Source: Cloeon dipterum (lineage: Eukaryota; Arthropoda; Insecta; Ephemeroptera; Baetidae). From it: a DNA stretch of 64,000 bases. Below the pieces are notes generated by a model, which saw nothing but the letters and a program-made list of their open reading frames with translations, was not told where the DNA came from and did no database searches. Shown in pieces: positions 45,399-57,250 of the stretch. Every line of letters begins with the position of its first letter. Positions within the stretch are counted from its first letter, which is position 1. A program made the position numbers and the translations under genes. The stretch lies in the NCBI RefSeq assembly GCF_949628265.1, contig NC_088788.1:25778335-25842334 (forward strand), written 5' to 3'.

Positions 45399-46659
45399 GG
45401 CTTCAGCTCCAGGTTTGATGTTCATCAAAATTTAGTTGCTATAAACAGTTGCTCACTCAATTCAGGATTTTGACTGATTGCTCTTACTTGCTCTTCTTTG
45501 GAGAAGCCTGCAGAAAATAAATCACCCATGTAATAATTTCCTGATTTAGCACGTACCATCGGTACCATCATGCTTTTTCAACACAAAGCCAGTTTAGGTT
45601 GTTTTGATATCTCAGGGGTTCAGTCAAAAGATTGAAAATACTTACCAAATCTTGGAAAATAAACAAACTGCAACTTTTGACTGCTACTCGGCAACGAAAC
45701 TTTCCATGAACCACGCCCACGCCCCTTTCTTTTGACTGTAGGGGACCAGGGAGAGGATGGTTAAATTTTTAAATTTGCGCGCGATCACGCGCTTGAGGAT
45801 TCATTGAAGGAATATTTATTTTATGCTCACAATTGATCTAACAATAAGAATATGAAGAATAGTATAGAGATTAGGCTCCGACCATAAATTCTTTTAATCT
45901 CTGCTTAAAAATTTCATTGGGGGTAACAGGATTTCACTACTATCTTTACAATTATCAAAGAATTGTTCATCATTTCAGCATATTTTACGCATCGTTTTAT
46001 GATGCGTTTTTTTTATTTAATTTCTCTAGAAAATAATTCTACTACTGAAATTTTGCGCAGTGTTTCAACAAAGCAAGTTTGCAACTACTCTTTCCTTTTT
46101 TTCAGTCCACCTCTCTCTAGATGGGCAGCGATCCCTTGATAGTGAACAACTCGCAAAAACTCCTTGTCACAATAACGTCGCAAACAAATAACAAGGGTGC
46201 ACGGACTTCATTGAATTGGAGGAATTTAAGTCCAGAAAAGGATCAGAAGATTAACCATAATTTTATAAAATTTGTTATTTAACTTTTAACGGTTTTTATT
46301 ACAAACATTTTCAAAATAAGTAAATCTCATTTTATTTTACCAACAGTTGGAATGGAACGCAATTAGTGGCGGACTCCATTTCAAATAATTAAAAAGTGCA
46401 TGACATTGTCTTACATATTATTTTAGTTAAATCATGTGACCACTTTACTGACAACTCACTCTACTTAACAACAGTAAAAAATTATATATAATTATAACTA
46501 TGTATGCAAGAAATTTTATTTTTCTAGTTTTCTACACCTAACACAACCAGGAAGCCGCATTTAATTTCTTCTGACAATTATGAGAACCTCGCGTGCTTCT
46601 GCCTTCATTGGCATCGATCAAGAAATAAATATATTTTGATAAATAAACCATCTACACAT
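45399..46659. other. Spacer between dynein light chain start and OSTM1 3' end
   Basis: The part near 45399-45760 should hold the dynein light chain promoter and 5' UTR. The remainder is AT-rich with no exon or repeat that I recognise. Confidence 0.5.
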
Positions 46660-46665
46660 TTTATT
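46660..46665 (-). terminator. OSTM1-like gene poly(A) signal
   Basis: TTTATT on the plus strand (AATAAA on the minus strand) lies 167 nt beyond the stop. Other matches exist further on, for example at 46515-46520, so the choice is uncertain. Confidence 0.45.
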
Positions 46666-46831
46666 TTTTAGCTGGAATCACGTAATTGGTAAGTCTTAAC
46701 AGCTATTTAAGTGTTTTTGCTATACAATATTCAGTTAATCTATTACTTACTAATTAAAAATAATTTTAGCAGTACCTTCTGCAAAAATCCTAGTGACTGT
46801 TGAAGAGATATTTTAAGTCAGTATTACCTCT

Positions 46832-47882
46832 CTAGTGGCTAGGTATAGAAAAATAACGACTTCTAATGTAATGGGAGAAAAAAGAAATACCATAGAGCCA
46901 GAAAGGCAATGACAATATTAATGATGAAACAATGACGAGTGGGACTTGCGAATTCCTGTGTGGCAAGCATAGCAGATCTCGGCTCCAAATGCTGCGAGTC
47001 GCGTTCATCTACAAATTAGTTCAAAGTATTTAGGTTTATTCCAGCATTTTTAATGTTGAGCTTCTACCAAATCAATTATGTCCATGCAGACATTGCCGCT
47101 TTCATATTCCTCTGCATTCAGTTTGATATCATTGTTGTAAAATTCGTTCAGATTGTGATAAGGCTTTTTGCAAGTTTCACAAACGCTAGTTGAATCGTTT
47201 CGGTGTTCATCAATGCAGTCTTGAGCAATTTTATGCCGCCTGTTGAATTCAATGGTCGAATTCCTGAGGTTTTTGGTCAGGGTTCCATTTTTGTCCAGCT
47301 CGAAACAATCTAGAGAGTTGAAAATTAATTAATCCGTATCTTTCATAGGAAATAAAATAAAGATCTTACAATCACAAGAGCTTCGTCCCCAGAGCTTTGC
47401 CAGAGACTTAAAGGTTTCTTCTAAAATTTCCACCCTGTCTCGATTCAGCAATTTATCTTTGCACGACTGACCTGTTTCATTGTCTTTGCTCTGAAGAAGA
47501 AAAATGAATTATTTGTATGACAGATGCAAAAAAGGCGAAATACCTCATAGATATCTAAGTATGTTGACAAGACTTCAAAGTATCCTCCAACGCATGATTC
47601 GCAAAACGTGAAGGGTCTTGCATTTAGGATTGCGCAGTACATGTATGTGGCACTTTTGTCCGCGTAATCTTCCAGCAGCTTTTCGCAGTTGCCCTCTAGG
47701 TCGTTTACCAGTTGAAATTTCCTGAAAATAATTAAGTTTATAAAATTTAAACCACGTGTTCGTTAAACAAATCAATATACATACTCTTCTAATTTGTCCC
47801 CAGTTGTTTTTGATGTCGATACAATCAGAAAAATTGCTAAAACGATTTTTGAATTGGAAATCGAACTCCTGGATGTGAGCAT
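46832..47882 (-). CDS. Ostm1: OSTM1-like lysosomal membrane protein
   Basis: OSTM1 is the heavily glycosylated beta subunit of the lysosomal chloride/proton exchanger ClC-7. Exons in transcript order: 47785-47882, 47544-47721, 47370-47490, 47068-47309, 46832-47008 (816 nt, 271 residues). An N-terminal signal peptide is visible (KIVLAIFLIVSTS). The luminal part has paired cysteines (FCESC, SCDYC, VCETC, VCMD) and several N-glycosylation sites (NGT, NST, NDS, NAT). The last exon carries NATRSIWSR, matching the family segment NITRKLWSR, then a transmembrane span at about 236-258 and a short basic cytosolic tail. At the end of exon 4 an alternative read-through would stop within six codons; the splice at 47068 restores the family C-terminus. 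It is divergent from the aldo-keto reductase across an 0.8-kb spacer. Confidence 0.88.
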
Positions 47883-48669
47883 GTTCGCCTGATAAATTGA
47901 AGAATAGCAACAACTGTCAATAAACAAATATATTATCCGAAAATATCAAATCAGCTCCATTAGCTCAGGTTTAATGAGTCAATAGATATTCTCGAATAAA
48001 AGTTTTGTAATGAGTCAGGATGTCACAAGGGCTCAATCCATCAGACGATTTGGAAAAATATTATTATTTGCTTACTAACAACAAACTTGTCAGCTGGCTG
48101 GGGGCTTCCTTACGTCTGGCCAATCAGAATTCCCCTATTCCCCACCCCCACAGCTGACACGGACACCACAAGACCACAACCCACAACCACAGCTGGTGGA
48201 TAATTTCGCTCTACGCTCCCGTTCCCAATCAGAATAGAAAACACTTAATGGTGAGAATTTTGCACTGTTTATCTTTTTGAAGGATCTTTGAGAAAAGTGA
48301 AAGGGAAGAGCGTGAGGTTTGAAGTTTCTTTGTCGTGTATGTAATTAGAGTAAAAATAGGTTTTGGAGAAGCTCGTCTATATGTGAAGAAGAACATCAAT
48401 AATTCAACAATATTTTTAGTAAACTTAATGATCCTCTTAATTGTATGTATTAAATTAATGTTTAAATTCATTTGGCATACAAATTTATTTTGACTAATTT
48501 TATGTAAATTGGTGATTGGCTTTTCTTCTAATGAATGTTTTAGAAAGTTATCAAATTTTTAATTGCTGAAATGTGTTTCAGAAAGAGATTAATACTTTCT
48601 CGCTGTCGTGTGCTTGTTTGTGACATATTTAATATTGGGGAAGACAATTGAAATTGATGATTATTTGAG
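47883..48669. promoter_or_regulatory. Divergent promoter region, OSTM1 and aldo-keto reductase
   Basis: CCAATCAGAAT occurs twice in direct orientation (48120-48130 and 48225-48235), an NF-Y-type CCAAT box. CAGCTG E-boxes occur near 48091, 48152 and 48190. The GC-richer patch at 48080-48240 is the likely shared promoter, roughly midway between the two start codons. Confidence 0.5.
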
Positions 48670-49869
48670 ATGGCTTGCAGCTCACTGACAATTGCACTGA
48701 ACAATGGTGTGCAAATGCCAATGATTGGATGTACGGTCTAGATCGAATTAAAACCAAAGTATATTTTCTTTCTTAATTATTCTGATTTTATTTCAGTTGG
48801 CACATTCACAATTCAAGGACAGTCATTGATTACCAAGGTCTTGGATGCTGCTCTAGCCTCTGGATATCGGTCTATTGGTAAGGAAAGGTATTGACCAAAA
48901 TTTTGCAGTTTCAATCTTTTAACTTTACTCTAGACACTGCCTGTGTGTACAGAAATGAAACAGAAATAGGCAAAGCTCTAAAAGATTTGCTGCCCAAGTA
49001 CAAACTGCAGAGGTCTGACGTTTTTATCACCTCTAAACTTGGTAAAACAACTCGCTTAAACTATTGCTGATTCAGTTTAAAAGAAAAGTTTTCTTCAGCG
49101 CCTTCGGACCATGGGAAAGAGAGAGTGCGGCAGGCGGTGTTAGACTCCCTGAATAGGCTGAACACACCTTACCTCGACCTTTATCTGATTCACTGGCCAG
49201 GGGCGGGGCGGATTGCATCGCAGAGTCCATCAAATAAGAATCTCAGAATCGAAACTTGGCTGGAATTGGAAAAACTACAGAAGGAAGGGAAACTTCGCTC
49301 AATTGGAGTGTCAAACTTTCTGGAGTCTCACTTGAAAGAACTCTTTGCCTTTTGCACCATCAAACCTGCTGTCAACCAGGTATGCTGTGGTGTTTAATTA
49401 TGTACACATGTAAAGCAAGAATTTTAATTACATAATATGTCAAACAGGTTGAGTTGCACCCTCATTTCCCGCAAAAGGAGCTTGTAGTGTTTTGTAGACG
49501 CGAAGGAATCCTTGTTCAAGCCTACAGCTCCCTGGGGGGACATTCATCACACCTTTTGCTTGCCGATCCTGCTGTCCAAAAAGTAGCAAAGAAGGAGGGC
49601 AAGACTGTGTCCCAAATTTTACTCCGCTGGGCTCTGCAGCAACAAATTGGTATTTAACAGCACTTTTCTAATTTATATATGAACCTGGAATTTTTAAAAT
49701 TAATATTTGATCTTATTTTTCCGCAGGTGTGATTCCAAAATCAACACACTCTGAAAGAATCAAGGAGAACATCAGGCTTGACTTCACCCTCTCGAGTGAA
49801 TCCATGAGCGCTTTAAGCTCATTAAAGACAAATCAGAAGTACGCCTGGGATCCCAGATCTGTTGTCTAA
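48670..49869 (+). CDS. Aldo-keto reductase
   Basis: Predicted 291-residue cytosolic NADPH-dependent reductase of carbonyl compounds. Exons: 48670-48730, 48797-48877, 48934-49041, 49099-49379, 49448-49649, 49727-49869 (876 nt). The catalytic tetrad is in place: D48 and Y53 (DTACVY), K82 (TSKL) and H115 (LIHWPG). GVSNF, NQVE and the cofactor motif IPKSTHSERIKEN follow, ending YAWDP. The first exon end was placed at GGAT/gtacgg because this gives MPMIGFGTF, the family N-terminus. The protein is shorter than AKR1-type enzymes and resembles the glyoxal/diketogulonate reductase branch, so the substrate cannot be told. Its stop codon lies only 10 bp before the ADAT1 start, and no AATAAA lies between the two. 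Confidence 0.93.
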
Positions 49870-49879
49870 CTGAAATAAG

Positions 49880-51679
49880 ATGTCTGAAGGTAGGATCTGT
49901 TTCTTTATTACGTGCCACCATTGAAATGCGTGTTCAGAGCTGGCTGATAAAATCGCAACCGTCAGCATTCAGCACTATCTGTCCCTGCCGGGGAAATCCG
50001 GCAAACCGACAAATCCCAGTGAATGGACTTTGATGTCTTCGATTGTATTGGAAACGGGAAACAAAGACCTGAAAGTCGTTTCACTGGGCACCGGCTCCAA
50101 ATGCTTGGGAAAAAACGAACTGAGCAAAGACGGTGGCCTTGTCGCTGACAGCCACGCGGAAGTTTTGGCCCGGCGCGCGCTGCTTCTCTATCTCTACGGC
50201 CAAATTCACCTTTTGCAAAATCAGCTGGAGTCGGATGTTTTTTCCAAGGTGGAAAATGGTAAAGCGTTTCTTAAATCGGACGTTCGGTTCCACTTCTTTA
50301 CCAGCCACACTCCTTGCGGTGATGCATCAATCATTCCAAAAGGTAGTGGAATTTTCATCTTTCTAAACATTTTTATGGTCTCAGCCGCGAGCTTTTTAAT
50401 CATTTGGTGCCAAAATAAATTTCGAACTAACCAAAATAATCTAAATATTTAGAACAATTTAAATTGGAAATAATCTCTTAGGGATCATTGATAACTTCAA
50501 TCAAGTTTAAAATGACATTTTAAATAACCACAAGAATAACAGTCTGAAATAAAGGGCGCATGGTTTTAATTCTTCAAGGATTGGCCTGCATTAATCTCAC
50601 TTTTTCCAGGATCATGGTCAGACTTAGAATGGGGCACCTAGGGTCAATATTTGATTGATTTTCTCCGTGATTTTTTTTTTATTCAACTGTGTTTGCGAAG
50701 GGTTCAATTCTAAAAAAAACTGCTTAAATTGTTTACCAATGCAAGTGGTTTACATCAGGGCCGCACAAAATTCGCAAAATTCAATGGTTTCGTCAAAAAC
50801 TAAAACGTTGAATCCTAAGAGTTTCTTTCTTAGAAAAGCCTTGAGCGCAAATTTTTCATTATTTTTTAATGGCTGAGACTTTGTATATTGTTATTTAAAA
50901 ACCGTCGCATCTTCTCTGTCTACATTTCCGTTTTTTAACCAGATGAGCCGCCGTGCAAAGTGGCCAGATTGTCTGAACACGCGGACGTTCACCGGACAGG
51001 CGCGAAATGCGTGCCCGGTGCGCGGCAAGACCCAAAACTGGCCGGTTGCGAGTACCACGTAGTGCAGGTGGTGCGCACCAAGCCGGGACGGGGAGACCCG
51101 ACCGCTAGTCTAAGCTGCAGCGACAAACTGGCCAAGTGGAGCGCCGTCGGGGTGCAAGGAGCGTTGCTGTCTTTGCTGTTAGACCGGCCAGTGTTCCTCG
51201 CCTCGATCGTTCTACCCTCCAACTGTCCATATTCGGAAGCCTCCTTGCGCAGGGCTGTAGTTTTCAGACTGCCTGAAAACTGCACCAATTTCCCAAAGTT
51301 TTTCAGGAGCAGTGTCCCCTTCCCGCACTGCAAGTTGCTCGGCGGCAAGCCCTGTCCCACCAGTCTTCTGTGGAGTGACTCGAAACATTTTTTGGGTGGG
51401 AATAAATCGTTGGAAGTGGCGGTGGACGGACGCAAACACGGTCTAGGGAAATCCAAAGCCCTAACGAAAGCTGGGAGATTGAAGGTGTGCAAAGCCGAGT
51501 TGGCGGTGATGTTCAAAGAGGTGGCCGCGAAATTGTGTGTCAAAGTGGACGATTGCAATACTTACCGAGACTTAAAAGACAAAGCTAATTTGTACAACAG
51601 TGAGTGGAAGAGCATTAGGGAAATCGCTTTTCCTGAGTGGCCTGAGAAGGATAAAACATTTGAGCAATTTTGCGTCTGA
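49880..51679 (+). CDS. Adat1: tRNA-specific adenosine deaminase 1 (ADAT1)
   Basis: Deaminates adenosine 37 of eukaryotic tRNA-Ala to inosine. Exons: 49880-49889, 49938-50342, 50943-51679 (1152 nt, 383 residues). The zinc-dependent deaminase core is complete: proton-relay HAE (H76, E78), PCG cysteine C130 in SSHTPCGDASIIP-like sequence, and the third ligand C197 in SCSDK. KPGRGD, GVQGALLS, CPYSE and a late WKSIREIAFPEWP also match the family. It lacks the long insert found in human ADAT1 and is therefore shorter. The first coding exon is only 10 nt (M-S-E plus one base), directly preceded by AG (ctaactgaaataag/ATG), and sits 10 bp after the aldo-keto reductase stop. Confidence 0.93.
50343..50942. 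other. ADAT1 intron 2
   Basis: AT-rich, no exon seen. It contains AATAAA at about 50414 and 50546, the first such signals downstream of the aldo-keto reductase stop and thus possible 3' ends for that transcript. Confidence 0.5.
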
Positions 51680-52815
51680 AAGCAATATTTTGATATGATT
51701 TTATTTGTGGCCTTAGTTTTCAATTTATTTTTAAAAATTTATGAAACTTTGTACAAATTTTCAAGCAATGTTATTGAGACTATCTAATTTGTTTGATAAC
51801 TTACCGTCAATTAAAACAACATCATTTTGGTTGTGGTACTCTAGTTCTGCTTCAATAATTAGATGCTATGCATTTATATTTTACCTAGCAATTTTTTGTT
51901 TAAAAAAATACCACGCAAGTTTAACAAATCCGATTACGGAGGCAAGTGGCCCTTGAGTGGGCTGGGTCCCTGTGCGGCCTGGTGCGCCCATGTTATCCGT
52001 TCGTGGTGTTATTGGGACCCGGGTTTCAGCATTTCAGCAGTGCAGTGTGCGCCCTTCCCGGTCCTCGGACAGGGATAAAAAGAGCAAAAAAAAATTATTG
52101 AAGAAATTTCTGAATCTAAAATAAATCTTTAAATATTAAATTTTTATTGATTTCATAATATATTATTTTAAATAATAACATCTGTTGTGGGATATGGATT
52201 TTGTTGTAAATAAAATATAAAATGCCAGCAAAGTTTTTTATTGCATTTTAAATGTGCATAACAATAAGTAAATTTGCTACATTATATATATATTGTAAAT
52301 GATCAACTTTCGCATAATCAGTTGCTTTTTGAAATGATGGGAATGAAAGAGTTGTTAAAATGTGCAGCATGCAATTCTTGCATCTTTGTAAATGTAGGCA
52401 GGCATTCGTTGGGGCTCAACAACTAACGACAGAAATTTAACCGAGAGAGCTCACACAGAAGGGGTTTGGTCAACGAGCGGCCTCGGCCGTTGTGTCAAAT
52501 TTGTCTTAGTACTCAAAATTAGCTCTTGGATACGGCCGAAGACCCCTCGAGATGGTTGGCTAAACACCACACCGAGTTAACGTTATTTGTACAACACATT
52601 AATTTAATGCACAAGAGCCGTTTTCTTAAGAAAGAATTTATCGCTTCAAGTACGAAAATACAACAAGAACAGCAACAAGCATACTTTTCCTTTCATTAAT
52701 TTTCCCATCAAATCTCAACATTTTATCTGCTACAGCCGGTCCATTTGTACAATATGAGACAACCAAATTAGACTCTCAGCGTAGCCGCTTACCTGATGTC
52801 AGTGTTTAAAAATTA
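51680..52815. other. Spacer between convergent ADAT1 and Patsas-like genes
   Basis: Holds the second SINE-like copy at 51940-52094 and otherwise AT-rich sequence. No AATAAA stands near the ADAT1 stop; the first candidate is at about 52120, so the repeat may be part of the ADAT1 3' UTR. A GC-richer patch at 52430-52560 has no recognisable content. Confidence 0.5.
51940..52094 (+). repeat. SINE-like dispersed repeat, copy 2
   Basis: Matches 23365-23520 over its whole length in the same orientation, with scattered substitutions and a small deletion around cagcatttcagcag. The right end (gggataaaaagagc plus A-run) is shared. Divergence is low to moderate, so the family is probably not ancient. 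Confidence 0.75.
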
Positions 52816-52821
52816 TTTATT
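52816..52821 (-). terminator. Patsas-like gene poly(A) signal
   Basis: TTTATT on the plus strand reads AATAAA on the minus strand, about 207 nt beyond the stop codon. Confidence 0.5.
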
Positions 52822-53027
52822 GCCACGCGTGCCAATTTGAAATAGGAAGCCGTCTCGTTGCATATAATATATTCAAATCGAACGGACGTGCCTTAAGAGC
52901 GCAGTGTGAAACCGGAGGCGATTCGACGTTTGCAAAAATCTTTGGAAAGACTGCGATTGATCAGCAGAAAAGTGTGAAGTGTGTGCTATTTTTTGAGGCG
53001 CCTCAGCGGCTGGCCCGAAGGCTCTGG

Positions 53028-56000
53028 TCAAATGGCTTCTTCGTCGAGGAAATCTTCCTCTTTATTGACATTGGCCGAGCACAAAAAGAACTCCATCAGG
53101 TTGAGCAACGGCCCCCGCGAGAAAGGGTTGTGGTAGCGGCCCCTTTTGTCCCGCAAGTACGGGTAGCGCTTGTAGTTAAACATCTCGTTAGTTGTTAGGT
53201 TCATTGCGGCGTGAAGCACCTGTGCAGAGTGTCAAGTAAAGTGACAGCGTTAATCACAGAATCAGACAAGACAGATAAAATAATGTAAATGAAATACGAG
53301 TGAGGAGATGAGGAACAGTAAAATTTCAAGCAACAAACAGGCTTGGGGATATATGGTACACAGTATCTTTAACATTAGGAAGATGCAGAGAAGGGTGGAA
53401 CTTGGAAAAGAGATCAAATAAATATAGTGGTTTGATTGATATTTTTTCATTCATTCGCTTAATATTTGGAGAAAATGGAAGATTTCATTTTATAAAAAAA
53501 TTAAAATATTTTATGGCTTCTGTCGTAATAATTTATGAAGAGATACGTTAAAGGAAATCAGAAGTTTGTAATTTGAATGCTTTATAGGAAACTGTTCAAT
53601 CAGAAATCACAATTCTGATTATTTTGTGCGCACTTTTCTGATAAGTAGAGGCTCGGCAACAAGAATTCCCGGAAATTCAGTCATTATTTTTGTCCATCTT
53701 AAAAGTATTGCGTTCTAGGACTTCTATTTACTCTTAAAATTCACAATTTTCGTTTCTTTCAACTGATACGTATCGTTCAGTCGAATGCGGTTTTCTTGAA
53801 AAACTCCCCAAGCCTGCGTTACTGATTGTACTTGCAACTAATTCGTACCGAGGTGCAGGTAAGAACCCATCCGAGTCCTGAGAAGACGAGCGCCTCGATC
53901 AGGCCCAGTATGTACATCATCTCCCAGCCCTCGAGGGCGATGCAGTAGCACGCGAAGTAAATGGTGTACGAGCAGTTGATCGCGATGCTCACCACGAACA
54001 TGAAGAACCACATTCTGCGCGACAAACGAGTCAACTTTACGGCTCCCGTGTGTCAAGTTTCAATGGTGGCGATTACCTGTTCCTCAAGCCGACGCAGTTG
54101 TAGATGAAGGGACAGTGGTGGTCGAAGTACTGCACGCACCGGTTGCAAATGCGGCAGTGCTTGGCCCGCAAAGGTCGCAGGCAACGGCACGTGTGGCACA
54201 GGCGGGACAGCACTATATTGCGCTGTTTCCACTTGTCATAATAAGGAATCTGAGGAAAATACCAATTGGACTTTAGGGTTGGAAAAGCCCAATATGCCTT
54301 TTGATATTTAAGACAACGTAAAATCAAGTCTAGATATTAATTTCAGCACTTTATAACAGTAATACCTTCTTTCGTCATTTTAATTGAGCTTTTTCAAAGG
54401 AAGATTATTATTTTATATTAAACTACCCATTTATTGGTATAAGTAAACTGATCAATTAAACACTAAATATATGTATTAATTATTAAAACTAATGTAAGAA
54501 TAACATTCATAAATCAAAACTGCTGATTTAAAAATAATAAAATAAAAATCTTATTAAATCACGTCTTTTTCTCCCAGCGTAAAAAAATCAGGGAAAACCT
54601 TGTTTGTTAAAATTGTTCATTTTATTTTGTGTTCCGACCTGTCTTATGGCTCTGTGGTAGCTATCCGTGTTGAGAGGGACGCAGCCAGGATCTCTTCGGT
54701 TAGCCACGATCCAACTGATCCACATGACCAAGTTCCAGTAGATGAAACAGTAGTGAGATCCGCGCAGGACGTTCCATGTTATAGGGATGCACTGAAAAAT
54801 GGTAAATTTTTTTAAAAAATTGCAATGAATTTAAAAATTCAGTAGTCTTTGACTTACCCTCAGCAAATACATGGGGTAGCCCCACAAGAGCACGGACCCC
54901 ACAAAGAGGAGCAGGGGGCCTTTCGAGTCGCCAGCTCCACCGAAGAGCAGACCCCTTGTGAGAAATCAGAGTTCAGTAAATTGCGGTTAATTCACGTGAT
55001 TTCTTACCAAATTTCGTTGACAGGAGGCACGCATCGGGCTCTGCGCTTGTATTCGGACTGCAGGACCTGCACCACGTCGTGGTGGCGGTGGCTTTTCGCC
55101 AGCATCAGTGGCGTCTTCCCGTTTTTGTCGCGCGGGTCAAGCTCGATTTTGCTCTAAATCAGAAAGTTTTTGTTAATGTTTTTAACGGAATACGTTTTTT
55201 TCTTCAAATATTATAAGTACTAGAGATGCTTTGAAAACATTCAGGAGTGATTTATTTTTCAAAAATTATTGCATTTTGAATATAAATATACGATTTTTGG
55301 GTGACATCAACTTTTCGCCTCTGATATGGGTATTCATATCAAGAAAATCAGAAAAATTGTCGGCCTCAGAATAGCTAGAAAGATACTATTTGCTTAAAAA
55401 TGTTCATTTCTTTTTCATTTTTTTGATAAAAATCCGGGATTTGGGTGAAATATTCGGTTTGAAAATTATATGCTCCAATGAGACAACAATCATGACACAT
55501 CACCAGTCAAATATGCAGTGAAGATTTCGTCCCAATTAATTTTGTTTTTAAAAATTATTTAAGAAAAAAAATAAATTTATATTCACCTTTTCACATAGCA
55601 TTTTTACGCAGTTGACATTTCCAGAAAGGCAAGCTAGGTGTAAAGGCGTAGAGCCGAAGTTGTCGGGCTTCTGAAGGTCCACGCCCGAGTACATGAGCAG
55701 GCGGATCAGCTCAGGGTGGCCTTTGTAGGCAGCCCAGTGCAGAGCGGTATCGCCGTTGATGTCCGTGAGGTGGTTCAGGGCTGTCATGCCAAGCAGGTAG
55801 GCCGCGGTGGCCGCCTTGCCAAACATGCAAGCCGTCATCAGGGGCGTCAAGCCTTTGAAGTCGGCTGCGTTGACGGCCACGCCAGCCTGGAATCAAGTTC
55901 TTCTCTCACAAAAGGGCATATGCAGCACCTCTGATTTAGATCAAGTTGGTGCTCTTAAAGCGCTGAGCAAAATACAAATTGTCTGAAGCAAACATTTAAA

Positions 56001-57250
56001 ATTCTATTTAAATTAATTACTTTTTTTTATAAATTTGGCCAAAAATTATCCAAATTTTCAAATGCAATTCTTTTATATAATTTTTTAAGATTTACCTCGC
56101 ATTGGGAAACCCCAAAATAAATGGGACGAATTAGTACAATTTTTCTTTTGCAATACCACCTCTAAGGGTATGAGGGTAACCGCACCTGCAGAAGGACTTG
56201 CACGACGGCGACGTGGCCCTTGCGGCAGGCCCAATGGATGGGCCGCGGCCCCTGAGTGCCCAGGCAAGGGAGGTCAACGGGGGCCGACCGCTCGACCAGG
56301 TAGCGCATGACGTTAACGTTGCCATCCAGGGCGGCCCAGTGTGCCGGCGTGTAGCCCCACTGGTCGCGCGAGCTCAGGATTTCCGAGCCCACGTTCTCCA
56401 CCAGAGCCTCGATGTCACGCAACTCCCTGTAAAAAGCCTCTGTTAAAGCTGCCTGCTGAATGAGTGGTGAGGCATTTCCAATCAAAGTTTTCAGCATCTT
56501 TGCGGTTGTAGAATTCTCTAGTTGGCGCCGAATCAAAGAGGCGTTTAGGCATTGCGTGACTAACTTTGTTCCTTGTGCAATTTAACGTGGTAGTTCAGCG
56601 TCGGTTTCGTTCTGCAGAAACGCGATCTAAATATTTTTTCGTAGCACTTTTTTCGAGACAGAGAAAAAAAGCAAATTTTCTTCAGTTATAAGCAGAAACA
56701 AGCATGAAATAAAAAATGGCTTCTACTTAAAATTTCCCTTATCGTTGCATTAAAATTTTGTGAAATAATCGCTATATTTTTAGCTTTAGGCCATTTAAAA
56801 ACGGTTTTTGGGAATGGGGCGAATACAATATTATTTTAATCTATCACATGTGCGCAAAAAACGCAAAGCAAATAATGCACTAGACGTTTTAATTTAAAAT
56901 TGATCTATCTAAATTATAATTTAAAAATTATCAAGGTCAGGGTTTCTTTATTTGCAGCAAATATGTAAGTTTTTTTACTAAGCTGTGCATATATGCGTAG
57001 TTAAATTTCGCTGCTTCTGTATATTACGACCTGTGGGTGACATCCAAAATTACTAAAACACGCACCCGGTTCGGACGAGGTCGAAGATCGACTTGCAGTT
57101 CTCCCTGTCCATGTGGACGTAGTTGCAGCAAAGGGCGTCCTTTTCGTCCCTGCTGGCCGCGGCCGAGTGCTGTTCCATGTTGCACGAGTGGCCCTGCAGG
57201 CCCCACACGCTGCGAGCCGCCCCCGGGCTGGGGTACACCTTGCACAGCAT
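53028..57250 (-). CDS. patsas: Ankyrin-repeat DHHC palmitoyltransferase, Patsas type
   Basis: Membrane enzyme that S-acylates protein cysteines, probably at Golgi or related membranes. Exons in transcript order: 57066-57250 (start uncertain), 56186-56426, 55587-55886, 55008-55153, 54858-54954, 54639-54791, 54077-54249, 53849-54014, 53028-53219 (1653 nt, 550 residues). At least five ankyrin repeats ([79 protein letters not shown]) precede two membrane spans, the cysteine-rich [18 protein letters not shown], the catalytic DHHC (about 417-420), two more spans and a [14 protein letters not shown] tail. The order and sequence match Drosophila Patsas better than Hip14. The start could be ATG 57250 or ATG 57178 (better context); an ATG at 57577 opens the same frame but lies in AT-rich sequence. 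Confidence 0.93.

Noticed and set aside
47575-47913. Minus-strand open frame of 112 residues
   Set aside because: It reads through an intron in another frame; the OSTM1-like exons use a different frame with a signal peptide and matching phases.
50989-51558. Minus-strand open frame of 189 residues
   Set aside because: Antisense shadow of the last ADAT1 exon.
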